Assembly: GCF_014203325.1 (NCBI RefSeq)
Contig: NZ_JACHIV010000001.1
Location: 4,837,501 to 4,901,500, forward strand
Reading direction: 5' to 3'
Length of the DNA stretch: 64,000 bases
Source of the DNA: Saccharopolyspora gloriosae
GTDB lineage: Bacteria > Actinomycetota > Actinomycetes > Mycobacteriales > Pseudonocardiaceae
The notes beneath the pieces are model-generated. The model worked only from the letters and a program-made list of their open reading frames with translations, did no database searches and was not told the origin of the DNA. Positions 30,930 to 41,366 of the stretch are shown here, in pieces; positions within the stretch are counted from its first letter, which is position 1; each line of letters starts with the position of its first letter. The position numbers were made by a program, and so were the translations under genes.

Positions 30930-30952
30930 GTTTTCGCCTTACAATCGAAAAC
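30930..30952. promoter_or_regulatory. Candidate NrtR operator in the nadA/nrtR divergent region
   Basis: GTTTTCG (30930-30936) and CGAAAAC (30946-30952) form a perfect seven-base inverted repeat with a nine-base spacer. The right arm abuts the GTG start of the Nudix regulator and lies 62-84 bases from the nadA start. The low-GC arms stand out from the local composition. Autoregulation plus control of nadA is the simplest reading. Confidence 0.7.
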
Positions 30953-31666
30953 GTGCCTCATAGTAACACCGCCGATCGCGCGGACAAGGGAGATGCAGCT
31001 CACGAGGTACTGGCGGGAGTGCTGCGCGCGCACGAAGGACGGCTCCACGTGCTGCTCTGGCAGCGCGCCCAGCCGCCGCACGAGCACCGCTGGGCGCTGC
31101 CCGGCGGCAGGCTCCGCGCGGACGAGGACGTGGAGACCTCGATCCGGCGCCAGCTCGCGGAGAAGGTCGACGTGCACAAGCTGAGCCACGTCGAACAGCT
31201 CTCGGTGTTCAGCGCCCCCGACCGGGTTCCCGGGCACCGGGCGGTGGCGACCGCGTTCCTCGGGCTGGTGCCCTCCGACGTGGACCCGGAGGTGCCCGCC
31301 GACACCGCGTGGCACCCGGTCGACGAGCCCCCTGCGACCGCGTTCGACCACGAGCGCATCACGCACGCCGCCCGCGCGCGCCTCAGCGCGAAGCTGTCCT
31401 ACACCAACATCGGCTTCGCGCTCGCCCCCGCCGAGTTCACCATCTCGGAGCTGCGCGGCATCTATTCCGCCGCACTGGGCTACGAGGTCGCCGCGACCAA
31501 CCTGCAACGAGTTCTCACCCGCCGCGGCGCCCTGTCCCCCACCGGCCGCACCATGCCCGCCGGCCCGTCCGGTGGCCGTCCGCCCGCGCTGTTCCGGTTC
31601 ACCAACCCCGGCTTGGAGGTCACCGATCCGTTCGCCGTGTTCCGCCCTCCCACCGGACGCGGGTAG
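30953..31666 (+). CDS. nrtR: NrtR-type Nudix transcriptional regulator of NAD synthesis
   Basis: 237 residues. An N-terminal Nudix domain (about 15-145) is followed by a C-terminal winged helix ([22 protein letters not shown] with [13 protein letters not shown]). The Nudix box reads [22 protein letters not shown]: the catalytic REUXEE core is degenerate, with Gln for the first Glu and Lys for the last. That is typical of NrtR proteins, which bind ADP-ribose or related products as a signal instead of hydrolysing them. Divergence from nadABC over a perfect inverted repeat supports repression of de novo NAD synthesis. Only the family assignment and operator are seen; the ligand is inferred. The GTG is placed because it directly follows the operator and begins the conserved domain. 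Confidence 0.88.
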   Translation: MPHSNTADRADKGDAAHEVLAGVLRAHEGRLHVLLWQRAQPPHEHRWALPGGRLRADEDVETSIRRQLAEKVDVHKLSHVEQLSVFSAPDRVPGHRAVATAFLGLVPSDVDPEVPADTAWHPVDEPPATAFDHERITHAARARLSAKLSYTNIGFALAPAEFTISELRGIYSAALGYEVAATNLQRVLTRRGALSPTGRTMPAGPSGGRPPALFRFTNPGLEVTDPFAVFRPPTGRG

Positions 31667-31729
31667 CGGCGGAACCCGCGGGCCCGGTGTGCTGGCCGAT
31701 GGGCGGGGAGGGGACGTAGGTTGGCGGCT

Positions 31730-32407
31730 GTGACCGAGACGCTCCCGCTGTTCCCGTTGAGCACGGTGCTGCTGCCCGGTGCCGACCTCCCGCTGCACAT
31801 CTTCGAGGCGCGCTACCGGCAGCTGGTGCTCGACCTGGTCGAGGAAGTCGTGCCGGACCGCCGCTTCGGCGTGGTCGGCATCCGGCAGGGCTGGGAGGTC
31901 GGCGACGACAACGTCGACTCGATGTACGACGTGGGCTGTTCGGCGCGGCTGCGCCAGGTCCAGCAGCTGCCGCAGGGCCGCTACGACATCACCGCCGACG
32001 GCGGGCACCGGTTCCGGCTGCTGCAGATCGACCGGGAGGCTGCGCCGTACCTGATGGCACGCGTCGAGTGGCTCCCGGACAGCGAGCCCGCCGAGGATCC
32101 CCGCCTCACCGGTCGGCTGGACGCCGCCGCCCGGGCCGCGCACGAGCGCTACCACGGCACCGGGCTGCGCGGAGATCGCTACGACGCCCCCGCGACGGAT
32201 CTGGACCCGGCCGACCTGTCCTACGCCTTGGCGGAGGACTGCGTGCTCAGCACCGACGACCGCCAGGAGCTGCTCGCGGAGACGGATCCGCTGGCCCGGT
32301 TGCGGCTGGTGCGCCGGCTGCTCGTGCGCGAGGCGGAATTCCTGCGCGAACTGCGGGCGGTGCCGGCGCCGCTGGCGGAGTTCGCGGAGCAGACCAGCGT
32401 GAACTGA
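31730..32407 (+). CDS. LON substrate-binding-domain protein
   Basis: 225 residues consisting of a Lon N-terminal (PUA-like) domain and a helical tail, with no ATPase or protease part. The start is characteristic: [26 protein letters not shown]. It is followed by [13 protein letters not shown] and a C-terminal helical region. Stand-alone proteins of this type are common in actinobacteria and are thought to bind unfolded proteins or cofactors, but no function is assigned. I prefer GTG 31730 with GTAGG nine bases upstream over TTG 31721. It follows nrtR on the same strand by 63 bases and may be transcribed with it. Confidence 0.9.
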   Translation: MTETLPLFPLSTVLLPGADLPLHIFEARYRQLVLDLVEEVVPDRRFGVVGIRQGWEVGDDNVDSMYDVGCSARLRQVQQLPQGRYDITADGGHRFRLLQIDREAAPYLMARVEWLPDSEPAEDPRLTGRLDAAARAAHERYHGTGLRGDRYDAPATDLDPADLSYALAEDCVLSTDDRQELLAETDPLARLRLVRRLLVREAEFLRELRAVPAPLAEFAEQTSVN

Positions 32408-32455
32408 TCCGCGAAGGCCGCCCGGGCGCTTCGGATCACTCGCTAGGATCACCCC

Positions 32456-33448
32456 ATGTCATCACCTGGTGGGCCGGGGAACTGGGGTTTTCCGGAAAAT
32501 GGGGCTTCGCCGGAGCACGGCGGGCACGGGGGCTGGGGTCCGGCGCAGCAACCGCAGCACGTCGGGCAGCAGCCGTACCAAGGCGGCATGCGGTACCAGG
32601 GTTTCGGCACGTTCCAGCAGCCCCAGCAGGGCCAGCAACCCCCGCAGGGCCAGCAACCCCAACACCCCCAGCAGGGCCAGTGGGCGCAGCAGGGCTTCGG
32701 CCCGCCGCCCCCGCCGAAGCGCAACCGCGGCCCCTTGATCGCGGCGGTCGCCGCGGGTGCCGTGGTGGTCGTCGCACTGGTGACCGCGGTGGTCGTCGTG
32801 AGCTCGCGGAGCGAGGAGCGCGCCGGGCCCGAACCGGTGCCCGCCCCCACTTCGGCCCCCGCGCCCCCGACTTCGCAGCCGACCTCGGCCGCCACCGCGG
32901 CCCCGCCGGAAGCGGTGGTCCCGGGCTGGCAGGCGGTGCCCGTGCCGAATCGGCACGCCGTGTACGACGCCCCGCTGGAGTGGGCGCTGGAGACTCCGGA
33001 CAACGTCGTCGGCTTCGGCGAGCCGGACGACGCGGTGACCATGACCGGCGTCGCGGTGTACCAGGAGGACTTCTGCGCGGAGGTGCGCGGCAGCTACCGC
33101 GCGATCGCCGGGGCCACCGCGCGGCGCGGGCCCGATGACGCCGCGGTCGCCACCGAGACGGCCCGCAAGTTCGCCGAGCTCGCCTACGGCCCGGACGCGC
33201 GGATCGAGCTCTCCCCCGCCCAGCCGGTGCAGCTGGCGGGCGGCATCCCGGCGAGCAAGGTCGTCGCCACGGTCTTCCCCGCGCCCGGCCCGTGCGGTTC
33301 GCCCAGCGTGCTGATCAACACCCTCGCCACCAACGGCGACGGGGAGAGCTCGGTGGTGCACATCGCAGGCGCCGACCAGGGCGTTCCCGGCGCCATCACC
33401 CCGGACGTCCTGGACCGCCTGACGGCGTCCCTGCGCCCCGCGGGCTGA
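32456..33448 (+). CDS. Membrane-anchored protein with Q/P/G-rich cytoplasmic tail and extracytoplasmic domain
   Basis: 330 residues. The first about 88 are low-complexity (rich in Q, P and G, with repeated QQGQQP units) and end in a basic KRNRG. One transmembrane helix follows ([24 protein letters not shown], about 92-115), then a Pro/Thr/Ser/Ala-rich linker to about 155. The folded domain of about 175 residues has two cysteines ([15 protein letters not shown]) that could form a disulfide outside. This layout is common in actinobacterial membrane proteins of unknown role, some near secretion or cell-wall genes. I do not recognise the domain. AftA and other envelope genes downstream suggest an envelope function, weakly. 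Confidence 0.78.
   Translation: MSSPGGPGNWGFPENGASPEHGGHGGWGPAQQPQHVGQQPYQGGMRYQGFGTFQQPQQGQQPPQGQQPQHPQQGQWAQQGFGPPPPPKRNRGPLIAAVAAGAVVVVALVTAVVVVSSRSEERAGPEPVPAPTSAPAPPTSQPTSAATAAPPEAVVPGWQAVPVPNRHAVYDAPLEWALETPDNVVGFGEPDDAVTMTGVAVYQEDFCAEVRGSYRAIAGATARRGPDDAAVATETARKFAELAYGPDARIELSPAQPVQLAGGIPASKVVATVFPAPGPCGSPSVLINTLATNGDGESSVVHIAGADQGVPGAITPDVLDRLTASLRPAG
32612..32697 (+). repeat. Q/P-coding low-complexity repeat
   Basis: Short direct repeats such as CAGCAGGGCCAGCAA and CGCAGGGCCAGCAACCCC recur through this stretch of the membrane-protein gene and encode QQGQQP-like units. Slippage could vary their number. Confidence 0.6.
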
Positions 33449-33464
33449 GCACGGCAGCCCGCTG

Positions 33465-34055
33465 TCAGCTGCGTCGTCCGAGGTCGTCGAAGCCGTTCCA
33501 GGAGGCGGCCAGGCCGTAGCCGAGCGCCATCGCCATGGGCTGGACGACGACGGCCCACGCGGTGGGTGCTTCCGGGGGCACGGTGAGTGAGTCGCCGACG
33601 GTGAGCCCGGTGGGCCACGGGTAGAGCTCGGCGGCGAAGGTCGTGCCCATCCGGATCGCCAGCCAGGACGACACGAGCGAGCCGAGCACGGCGGCCACCA
33701 GCAGCACCGGCCCGCGACGGCGGCGGAAGGTCCACAGCACGGCGGCCGTGACGAGTCCGGTCCCGAAGGCGACGAGCAGGAACATCGCGAGGGCGTCGAA
33801 GCCGTGGTAGCTCTCGACGATCTGCGCGGGCACCGGAGTGCCCGCGCGGCCGAGCACGCTGCCCTGCGGTGGGGCGATCCGCGACCACACCCAGCCCAGC
33901 GGCAACCCGAGCAACGCCACGAGCGACAGGGTGCTCAGCGCGGGCAGCAGGTCCGTGCGCACCGCGACGCGCGTCGCCCGGTGGGCTCGTTCGGACGGCC
34001 GCACCGGCTCAGCGGGTTCGGGTGTTTCGCTGGTCTCGACCGTTCCTGATGGCAA
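33465..34055 (-). CDS. DUF2567 membrane protein
   Basis: 196 residues with four predicted membrane helices (LLPALSTLSLVALLGLPLGW, FDALAMFLLVAFGTGLVTAA, GPVLLVAAVLGSLVSSWLAI, AWAVVVQPMAMALGYGL). The arrangement and length fit the actinobacterial DUF2567 family, whose function is unknown. The N-terminal about 35 residues are hydrophilic and proline/glutamate-rich. I chose the TTG at 34055, with AGGAGGGG six bases upstream. It is divergent from aftA, from which its start is separated by 148 bases, and convergent with the preceding membrane-protein gene. The loop containing YPWPTGLTVGDSLTVPPEAP is probably outside the membrane. Confidence 0.8.
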   Translation of the reverse strand: MPSGTVETSETPEPAEPVRPSERAHRATRVAVRTDLLPALSTLSLVALLGLPLGWVWSRIAPPQGSVLGRAGTPVPAQIVESYHGFDALAMFLLVAFGTGLVTAAVLWTFRRRRGPVLLVAAVLGSLVSSWLAIRMGTTFAAELYPWPTGLTVGDSLTVPPEAPTAWAVVVQPMAMALGYGLAASWNGFDDLGRRS

Positions 34056-34203
34056 CAGCCGCCCCTCCTATCGTGGTGTGGCAAGCGCTGAGCACCCTAG
34101 CGGGTGATCGTCGGCACCCGGCCAGGCGCGGCGCGGGCGCCCGGCGGGCATCCTCTATTCTGCGCGGGCGCCCTGTCCCCCACCGCCGAAGGACCGAAAT
34201 CAC

Positions 34204-36228
34204 GTGGCGGGAACCTTGCCGAGTCCGGTGTTGACCGGACCCCGACCGATCGATGCACCGCGCCAGGATTCGGCTGTGCGACTTCCACTGCGCAGCGCGG
34301 TTTCCGAGTTGCTCGCGGGTTCGGCGGTCGCCGCGGTGATCAGCCTCGCCCTGCAGTTCGCGGTGGCACGACTGGGCATCAGCGAACCGAGCTTCGCGCC
34401 GGAGGCGTTGGCCTCGCTCGGCGCGGGCCTGGTGCTGTTGATCACGTTCGGCCTGCTGGCGTTCGGCCGCCACCGCTTCCCGCGGCCGGTGCGACTCGCC
34501 GGGACGTGGGCGGCGTTGTCGGCGTTCACGACGCTGGCGCTGGCGATCCCGCTGCAGGCGACGCGGTACTACTTCGGCGGTTCGTCCACCGACAACGGCT
34601 TCCGCTTGCAGTACATGACGCGGATGGCGTCGACGTGGGGCTTGTCGGACATGAACTACGCGGACACCGCCCCGTACTACCCCGGTGGCTGGTTCTGGCT
34701 CGGTGGCAGGTTCGCGAACCTGCTGGGCTGGGAGGGCTGGGCGGCCTACAAGCCCTACGCGTTGATCTGGGTGGCGGTGACGAGCGTCGTCGCGTTCACG
34801 TTGTGGAGCGTCGTGGTGCGGCGGCGCTTGGCCTTGCTGGCCGCGGTGGTGACGTCGCTCGCGGGGATGCTGCACGGCATCGAGGAGCCCTACGCGTGGC
34901 CGTCGGCGGCGTGGCTGGCTCCGATCGCGGTGCTGACCTGGCACGCGATGCGGCGCGAGCAGCGGGCACCGCGCTGGACGTTGATCTGCGTCGGCGGGTA
35001 CGTCGGTTTCGCGGCGGTCACCTACACGCTGCACTTCGGCTTCGCGGTGCTGCTGATCGTGGCGATGGCCGTGGTGGCGGGCGTGTCCCGGGTGCGCCGC
35101 GGCGAGGCCGGGTGGGCCACGACGAAGCGGATGTTCCTGCGGTTGCTGCCGATCGGCATCGTCAGCGCCGTCATCTCGCTGCTGGTGTGGGCGCCGTACG
35201 TGCTGGCGACGCACGTCTTCACCGACAATCCGCGCAGCGCGGCGCTGCACTACCTGCCGGAGGACGGTTCGTTCCTGCCGGTGCCGATGACGGACGCGAG
35301 CGCGTTCGGCGCGTTGTGCCTGGCCGGGTTCGCCTGGTTGATCGTGCGCGCCCGCAGCAGCGAGGTCGCCGGCGCGATGCTGACCTTGGTCATCGCGATC
35401 TACGCGTGGTTCGGCTTGTCCACGCTGGCGCTGGTGGCGAAGACGACGTTGCTGGCGTTCCGGCTGAACGTGATCTTGGGCGTGGTGCTGGCGGTGGCCG
35501 GGGTCTTCGCCCTGCTGGAGTTCATCGGGTGGGTCCGGGACCGCGTGGACGTCGGCTACGCGGCGCGGATCACGACGCTGTCGTGCGCGCTGGGGCTGTT
35601 GGGCGCGATCACGTTGACCCAGGGCGCCATCGGGACCGCGCTGGCCACCTCCACGGAGCAGGCCTACGAGGACTACTACCCGACCGGCGACAACGCGAAG
35701 GGCGCGCGCGATCCGGAGAAGACCGGTTCGTGGGCCGACGACGTCTACCGCGAGATCTCGCGGCTCACCGGCCGCCCGCCGCAGCGGGATCTGCTGCTGA
35801 GCACGGACTACAAGCTGATGTCGTTCCGCCCGTACTGGGGTTTCCAGCAGGAGACCCCGCACTACGCGAACCCGCTCGCCGATTACGACGAGCGCGCCGC
35901 GGAGATCGAGCGGTGGACGAAGGCCCGCACCGCTCCGGAACTGGTGGAGTTGTTGCGGCGCAGCGAGTTCACCGCGCCGAACGTGTTCGTGCTGCGCAAC
36001 CCGGCGAGCCCGGTGGCGTCCGAGGCGGACCGGGAGCGCGCCGCGGATCCGTCGGACGAGAACGCGGGGAAGCTGGCGCTGAACTTGAAGGGCGACGCGT
36101 TCCCGCAGTTGCCGAACGTCCGGGACTACGACGTGCACTTCGACCCGGCTGTGTTCGACGGCCCGCAGTTCGAACGCCGCGACGTCGGCCCGTACACGAT
36201 CATCGCGGTACGCGAGAACGTGCGCTGA
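34204..36228 (+). CDS. aftA: Galactan 5-O-arabinofuranosyltransferase, AftA-like
   Basis: 674 residues. It is a GT-C type membrane glycosyltransferase with about eleven or twelve helices and a soluble C-terminal part. The first extracellular loop has GGSSTDNGFRLQYMTRMAS followed by SDMNYADTAPYYPGGWFW, the pattern of mycobacterial AftA with acidic residues expected for catalysis. AftA attaches the first arabinofuranose, from decaprenyl-phosphoarabinose, to cell-wall galactan. Its presence points to an arabinogalactan wall. The C-terminal domain ends with FDGPQFERRDVGPYTIIAVRE. The GTG at 34204 gives the best N-terminus, a short tail before the first helix. The mycobacterial neighbours aftB/ubiA are absent here. 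Confidence 0.87.
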   Translation: MAGTLPSPVLTGPRPIDAPRQDSAVRLPLRSAVSELLAGSAVAAVISLALQFAVARLGISEPSFAPEALASLGAGLVLLITFGLLAFGRHRFPRPVRLAGTWAALSAFTTLALAIPLQATRYYFGGSSTDNGFRLQYMTRMASTWGLSDMNYADTAPYYPGGWFWLGGRFANLLGWEGWAAYKPYALIWVAVTSVVAFTLWSVVVRRRLALLAAVVTSLAGMLHGIEEPYAWPSAAWLAPIAVLTWHAMRREQRAPRWTLICVGGYVGFAAVTYTLHFGFAVLLIVAMAVVAGVSRVRRGEAGWATTKRMFLRLLPIGIVSAVISLLVWAPYVLATHVFTDNPRSAALHYLPEDGSFLPVPMTDASAFGALCLAGFAWLIVRARSSEVAGAMLTLVIAIYAWFGLSTLALVAKTTLLAFRLNVILGVVLAVAGVFALLEFIGWVRDRVDVGYAARITTLSCALGLLGAITLTQGAIGTALATSTEQAYEDYYPTGDNAKGARDPEKTGSWADDVYREISRLTGRPPQRDLLLSTDYKLMSFRPYWGFQQETPHYANPLADYDERAAEIERWTKARTAPELVELLRRSEFTAPNVFVLRNPASPVASEADRERAADPSDENAGKLALNLKGDAFPQLPNVRDYDVHFDPAVFDGPQFERRDVGPYTIIAVRENVR

Positions 36229-36252
36229 GCAGCGTCACCGAGCAAGACCACC

Positions 36253-36328
36253 GGCGGCTTCCTCGTGCGGGCGGCGTTTCCCCGTGGCTGTGCCATGAGG
36301 GGAACGATCCCGTGACGAGGAAGCCGCC
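36253..36328. terminator. Large inverted repeat between convergent aftA and P450 genes
   Basis: Perfect 14-base arms GGCGGCTTCCTCGT and ACGAGGAAGCCGCC enclose 48 bases. Inside, GTTTCCCC (36276-36283) and GGGGAAC (36299-36305) can make a further short stem. A long compound hairpin like this between convergent genes probably serves as a bidirectional terminator. Confidence 0.6.
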
Positions 36329-36380
36329 GAAGTTCCGCTAGCCGGGGATGCCGCCGCGGTTCCCTTCGCGGGGACTCCTG

Positions 36381-37601
36381 TCACCGAAGCCGGATCGGCA
36401 GCTCTTCCAGGCCGTGCACGAGGGTGCTGGGCCGCCAGCGGAGTTCGGCGGGGTCCACGCCGAGGCTCAGGTCGGGGTACCGCTCCAGCAGTCGCCGCAC
36501 CGCGACGCGCGCTTCGAGCCGGGCCAGCGACGCGCCCAGGCAGAAGTGGATGCCGTGGCCGAATCCGAGGTGCCCGGTCGCGGAGCGCGCCGGGTCGAAT
36601 TCCGCCGCGCGTTCGAAGCGCCGCTCGTCCCGGTTGGCCGAGCCGAGGGCCACGAGCACCAGTTCATCGGCGGGGATCTCCACGTCGCCGAGCCGCACGG
36701 GCTCGGCGGTGTAGCGCATCGTCGCCAGGTTGACGGGGCTCTCGTGCCGCAGGGTCTCTTCGATCGCGTCGTCCACGAGCGCCGGGTCGGCCCGGACTTC
36801 GGCGAGCCGTTGCGGATTGCGCAGCAGGTCGTAGACGCAGTTCCCGATCAGGTTCACGGTGGTCTCGTGCCCGGCGACCAGCAGCAGGAACACCATCGAG
36901 ATCAGTTCGGGTTCGGTGAGCCGGTCCTCGCCGTCGGCGACTTCGATCAGCGCGCTGATCAGGTCGTCGCCCGGTGCCACGCGCTTGCGGGCGACCAGTT
37001 CCGCGATGTACTCGCCGATGCTGCGTCCGGCCGAGTTCACCGAGTCGGCGTCCACGCCGTTGATCAGCGCGGTGGTCCACTTCTTGAAGTCGTCGTGGCG
37101 GTCCTCTTCCACGCCGAGCATCTCGGAGATCACCGTGATGGGCAGCGGGAAGGCGAACTGGTCCAGCAGTTCGACTTCGGCGGTGCCGGCGAGGTCGTCG
37201 AGGAGCCGCGCGGTGATCTCTTCGATGCGCGGCCGGAGGTCGTCGACGCGGCGCGGCGTGAAGCCCTTGAGGACCAGTTTCCGCAGCCGGGTGTGGTCCG
37301 GCGGGTCGGTGTTGAGCAGGTGCGATTGGAGGTCGTCGACGTATTCGACGCGGTGCGCGCCGGGTTCCACCTGGGCGTCGATGGCCTTCTTGATGCCGTC
37401 GACGCCCTTGCTGAGCCCGGGGTGGGACAGCGCCTGCCGGGCTTCGGCGTAGCGGGTGACCACCCACACGGGAATGCCTGCGCGGCTGAGGACGCGCCGG
37501 GCCGGTGCTTCGGCCCGCAGTCTGGCGTACTTCACGTACGGGTCCTGCATGAACGCGTCGTCGAGGACGGGCAGGGCGGAGTTGTCCGTGGTGGCGGGCA
37601 T
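36381..37601 (-). CDS. Cytochrome P450 (CYP107-like)
   Basis: 406 residues, typical for a soluble actinobacterial P450. The I-helix oxygen-activating motif is LLVAGHETTVNLI (about 238-250), the K-helix ExxR is ETLRHESP, and the heme loop is GFGHGIHFCLGASLARLE with the thiolate cysteine near residue 351. It should be a class I monooxygenase, needing separate ferredoxin and reductase, neither adjacent. The nearest relatives by pattern are CYP107-like, often found in natural-product tailoring, but there is no biosynthetic cluster next to it. GAGGGG precedes the ATG at 37601. An in-frame upstream extension has no ribosome site. Substrate unknown. Confidence 0.93.
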   Translation of the reverse strand: MPATTDNSALPVLDDAFMQDPYVKYARLRAEAPARRVLSRAGIPVWVVTRYAEARQALSHPGLSKGVDGIKKAIDAQVEPGAHRVEYVDDLQSHLLNTDPPDHTRLRKLVLKGFTPRRVDDLRPRIEEITARLLDDLAGTAEVELLDQFAFPLPITVISEMLGVEEDRHDDFKKWTTALINGVDADSVNSAGRSIGEYIAELVARKRVAPGDDLISALIEVADGEDRLTEPELISMVFLLLVAGHETTVNLIGNCVYDLLRNPQRLAEVRADPALVDDAIEETLRHESPVNLATMRYTAEPVRLGDVEIPADELVLVALGSANRDERRFERAAEFDPARSATGHLGFGHGIHFCLGASLARLEARVAVRRLLERYPDLSLGVDPAELRWRPSTLVHGLEELPIRLR

Positions 37602-37734
37602 CGCTTCCCCTCGGGTCTGAGGCTGTCGCGGGCAAGTCAACTCGTTCCGCGCTGAGAGATCCCTCAGATTCGGCAGCGGGCGCTTGCGGACCGTCCGCAC
37701 GCATTTGCCCCGAACCGCCCGAACGGGACGGAGG

Positions 37735-37763
37735 AGGGGCCGCCCGGCACGCGGACGGCCCCT
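37735..37763 (-). terminator. Terminator after dnaE
   Basis: AGGGGCCG (37735-37742) and CGGCCCCT (37756-37763) form a perfect eight-base stem with a 13-base loop, 13 bases past the dnaE stop on the minus strand. Confidence 0.6.
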
Positions 37764-37775
37764 CGGTTCACCGGC

Positions 37776-40700
37776 TCAGAACGCTTCGAAGCAGCCCGCG
37801 CCGAGCAGTCCCTTGAGCTCGCCCTGCAGCCCGTTCTCCGTGGACACGAAGTAGTCGCTGGACAGCGCCAGCCGCGTCACCCCGCGCGGTCCGCTGAGCT
37901 TCACGTGCACGGGGACGTCGCCGGTGTGCGCCCGCAGGGTGCGCTTGAGCTCCCCGACCAGGGACTTGTCCACTCGGCTGGCCGGAACCTTGATCACGAA
38001 CGCGGGGCTGGTGCCGGGGTCGGTCTCGGCCGCGGAGATGTCGACCGGCAGCGCGTCGGAGGCGAAGACGCTGATCGCGCCCTCCCGCTCGTTGATGCGC
38101 CCCTTGACGGCGATGGCGGTGTCCTCCACCAGGCAGTCCGCGAACATCTCGTAGGACTTGGGGAAGAACAGCACTTCGACGCTGGCGTCGAGGTCTTCGA
38201 GGGTGACGATCGCCCAGGGGCTGCCGTTCTTGTTGATGCGCCGCTGGATTCCCGAGATCATCCCGGCGATCTTGCACTGGTCCTTGCCGTCCCCGGAGCT
38301 CTGCCGCTCACCGCCGACGAGGTGGGCGATGCCGGTGTCCTGGTACGGCGCGAGCAACCGCTCGGCCCCGTCCAGCGGGTGCGCGGAGACGTAGAGGCCG
38401 AGCATTTCCCGTTCGTAGGCGAGCAGTTGCTTGCGCGGCCACTCCTCGGGGGTGAACTGCAGGTGCGCCAGCGGCGAGGAGTCCTCGGAGGCCTCGTCGT
38501 CGGAACCGCCGCCGAACAGGTCGAACTGCCCGAGCGCCTCCTGCCGCTTGAGCCCGATCACCGCGTCGACGGCGGCTTCGTGGTGCTGCGACAGCGACAT
38601 CCGGGTGTGCCCGAGCGAGTCGAACGCGCCTGCCTTGATCAGCGATTCGATGACCCGCTTGTTGCACGCCACCGTCTCGGACTTGTCGAGGAAGTCGGTG
38701 AACGAGGTGTAGCGGCTCTTCTCCTCGCGGACCTTGCAGATGGAGGCGACGACGTTGGAGCCGACGTTGCGGATCGCGGTGAGCCCGAAGCGGATGTCGG
38801 AGCCGACGGCGGTGAAGTTGTTGCGGGAGTCGTTGACGTCCGGTGAGAGCACCTTCACGCCCATGCGGCGGCATTCGGCGAGGTACACGGCCATCTTGTC
38901 CTTGTTGTCACCGTTGGAGGTGAGCAGCCCCGCCATGTACTCGGCCGGGTAGTTCGCCTTCAGGTACGCCGTCCAGTAGGCCACGAGGGCGTAGCCGGCC
39001 GCGTGCGACTTGTTGAACGCGTACCCGGCGAACGGCAGGACCGTGGACCACAGCTTGTCGATGGCCTCGTCGCTGAACCCCATGCCGAGCATGCCGTCGC
39101 GGAAGCCCTCGAACTCCTGGTCCAGCACGGACTTCTTCTTCTTGCCCATGGCGCGGCGCAGGATGTCGGCTCGCCCGAGGCTGTACCCGGCGACCTTCTG
39201 CGCGATCGCCATGATCTGTTCCTGGTAGACGATCAGGCCGTAGGTCTCGGCGAGAATGTCCTTGAGCGGCTCTTCGAGTTCCGGGTGGATCGGTTCGACG
39301 GGCTTCTTGCCGTTCTTGCGGTCGGCGTAGTCGAGGTGCGCGTTGACCTCCATCGGGCCCGGCCGGTACAGCGCGTTGGCCGCCACCACGTCGCCGAACT
39401 CGGTGGGCTGCATGCGCTTGAGCAGTTCCCGCATGCCGCCGCCTTCGAGCTGGAACACGCCCAGGCTCTCGCCGCGCGCCAGCAGCTCGTAGGTGGCCTT
39501 GTCGTCGAGGCCGAGGGTGGAGAGGTCGATCTCCAGGTCGTGGTTGGTCTTCACCGATTCCAGGGCGTCGCCGAGGATCGTGAGGTTCGACAGCCCCAGG
39601 AAGTCCATCTTCAGCAGGCCGATGGCCTCGCACGACGGGTAGTCCCAGCCGGTGATCACGGAGCCGTCGTCGCGCTGCCACAGCGGGACGGTGCCCAGCA
39701 GGTCCTGGGAGGACAGGATGACCGCGCAGGCGTGCACGCCGGCGTTGCGGATCAGGCCTTCGAGGCCGCGCGCGGTGTCGAAGATCTGCGAGACGGCCTG
39801 GTCGGTCTCGATGAGGCTGCGCACTTCGGAGGCTTCGGCGTAGCGCTCGTGCTGCGGGTCGACGATGCCCGACAGCGGGATGTCCTTGGCGGCGATCGGC
39901 GGCGGCAGCGCCTTGGAGATCTTGTCCGCGATCGCGAAGCCCGGCTGGCCGTGGTGCACCCGCGCGGAGTCCTTGATCGCCGCCTTCGTCTTGATCTTGC
40001 CGAAGGTGATGACCTGGGCGACCTTGCCGCGACCGTACTTGTCGATGGCGTACTGCAGCACCTCGTCGCGGCGCCGGTCGTCGAAGTCGAGGTCGATGTC
40101 GGGCGGGGAGTCGCGCTCCGGGTTCAGGAACCGCTCGAAGATCAGCCCGTGTTCGAGGGGGTCCAGGTTCGTGATGTGCAGGATGTAGGCCAGCAGCGAC
40201 CCCGCGGCCGAACCACGGCCCGGCCCGACGTGGATGCCCTGCGACTTCGCCCACCGGGTCACGTCACCGACGACGAGGAAGTACGCGCAGTAGCCCTTCT
40301 TGTCCAGCACGTCGAGTTCGACGTCGACCCGGTCCAGCACGTCCTGGCTGGGCCCGTCCGGGTAGCGGCTGGGCAGGAATTCCTCGACCTCGGCGCGCAG
40401 CTGCTCCAGCTCGGACTGGCCGCCTTCGACGGTGACGCGCGGCATCCGGTCCTGGAAGCTCCACACGTCCTCGTAGGACTCGACCATCTCCGCGACCAGC
40501 AGCGTGTTGTCCGCGGCGCCGGGGACCTCCTCGTCCCAGTACTGCCGCATCTCCTCGGCGGATTTGAGGTAGTAGCCGTCGCCGTCGAACTTGAACCGGC
40601 TGGAGTCGCTGAGCGTCTTGCCGGACTGCACGCACAGCAGCGCGCCGTGCGACTCGGCCTGGTCGGCGGTGACGTAGTGGCTGTCGTTGGTCGCCAGCGG

Positions 40701-41366
40701 CTTGAGGTTCAGCTCACCGGCGATCTTTAGCAGGTTCTCCCGCACCGAGCGTTCGATGGGCAGCCCGTGGTCCATCAGCTCGAGGAAGAAGTTCTCGGCG
40801 CCGAAGATGTCCTTGTAGTCGGAGGCGGCCTGCAGCGCTTCCTTGTACTGCCGCAGCCGCAGCCGGGTCTGCACCTCGCCGGACGGGCAGCCGGTGGTCG
40901 CGATGATCCCCTCGGAGAACTCGGCGATCAGCTCCCGGTCCATCCGCGGCTTGCGGTACTGGCCTTCCATGCTGGCGCGGCTGGAGAGCGTGAACAGGTT
41001 GCGCAGCCCGGTCGCGTTGCGCGCCACCATCGTCATGTGCGTGTAGGCGCCGGCGCCGGAGACGTCACCGCCCTCGCCGTACTCGTCGGTGCCGCGCTGC
41101 TTGGCCTCGCCCCAGAACACCGGCTTCTTGTGGTAGCGGCTGTTCGGCGCGATGTAGGCCTCGATGCCGATGATCGGCTTGATGCCGGTCTTCTTCGCCT
41201 GCTGGTAGAACTCGTCCGCGCCGAACATGTTGCCGTGGTCGGTCATGCCCACCGCGGGCATCTCCAGCCGCTTCGCCTCCTCGAACAGCGGGGCGACCTT
41301 CGCCGCACCGTCGAGCATCGAGTACTCGGTGTGCACGTGGAGATGAACGAAGGGATCGACGGGCAC
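37776..41366 (-). CDS. dnaE: DNA polymerase III alpha subunit, main replicative polymerase
   Basis: 1196 residues, the usual DnaE1 length. An N-terminal PHP domain begins at once ([15 protein letters not shown], then GMTDHGNM). The palm has [15 protein letters not shown] near residue 425, with catalytic aspartates; a helix-hairpin-helix thumb region and C-terminal OB-fold follow. It replicates the chromosome within the Pol III holoenzyme, and the PHP domain in this group can proofread. The GTG at 41366 has AGGAGG seven bases upstream. The gene is divergent from an AsnC-like protein; the dnaE2/imuB mutasome genes are not here, and the full PHP motifs argue for the essential DnaE1. Confidence 0.97.
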   Translation of the reverse strand: MPVDPFVHLHVHTEYSMLDGAAKVAPLFEEAKRLEMPAVGMTDHGNMFGADEFYQQAKKTGIKPIIGIEAYIAPNSRYHKKPVFWGEAKQRGTDEYGEGGDVSGAGAYTHMTMVARNATGLRNLFTLSSRASMEGQYRKPRMDRELIAEFSEGIIATTGCPSGEVQTRLRLRQYKEALQAASDYKDIFGAENFFLELMDHGLPIERSVRENLLKIAGELNLKPLATNDSHYVTADQAESHGALLCVQSGKTLSDSSRFKFDGDGYYLKSAEEMRQYWDEEVPGAADNTLLVAEMVESYEDVWSFQDRMPRVTVEGGQSELEQLRAEVEEFLPSRYPDGPSQDVLDRVDVELDVLDKKGYCAYFLVVGDVTRWAKSQGIHVGPGRGSAAGSLLAYILHITNLDPLEHGLIFERFLNPERDSPPDIDLDFDDRRRDEVLQYAIDKYGRGKVAQVITFGKIKTKAAIKDSARVHHGQPGFAIADKISKALPPPIAAKDIPLSGIVDPQHERYAEASEVRSLIETDQAVSQIFDTARGLEGLIRNAGVHACAVILSSQDLLGTVPLWQRDDGSVITGWDYPSCEAIGLLKMDFLGLSNLTILGDALESVKTNHDLEIDLSTLGLDDKATYELLARGESLGVFQLEGGGMRELLKRMQPTEFGDVVAANALYRPGPMEVNAHLDYADRKNGKKPVEPIHPELEEPLKDILAETYGLIVYQEQIMAIAQKVAGYSLGRADILRRAMGKKKKSVLDQEFEGFRDGMLGMGFSDEAIDKLWSTVLPFAGYAFNKSHAAGYALVAYWTAYLKANYPAEYMAGLLTSNGDNKDKMAVYLAECRRMGVKVLSPDVNDSRNNFTAVGSDIRFGLTAIRNVGSNVVASICKVREEKSRYTSFTDFLDKSETVACNKRVIESLIKAGAFDSLGHTRMSLSQHHEAAVDAVIGLKRQEALGQFDLFGGGSDDEASEDSSPLAHLQFTPEEWPRKQLLAYEREMLGLYVSAHPLDGAERLLAPYQDTGIAHLVGGERQSSGDGKDQCKIAGMISGIQRRINKNGSPWAIVTLEDLDASVEVLFFPKSYEMFADCLVEDTAIAVKGRINEREGAISVFASDALPVDISAAETDPGTSPAFVIKVPASRVDKSLVGELKRTLRAHTGDVPVHVKLSGPRGVTRLALSSDYFVSTENGLQGELKGLLGAGCFEAF

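Noticed and set aside
36381-37700. Cytochrome P450 starting at 37700
   Set aside because: The upstream extension is arginine-rich without a ribosome site; ATG 37601 is preceded by GAGGGG and gives a normal P450 length.
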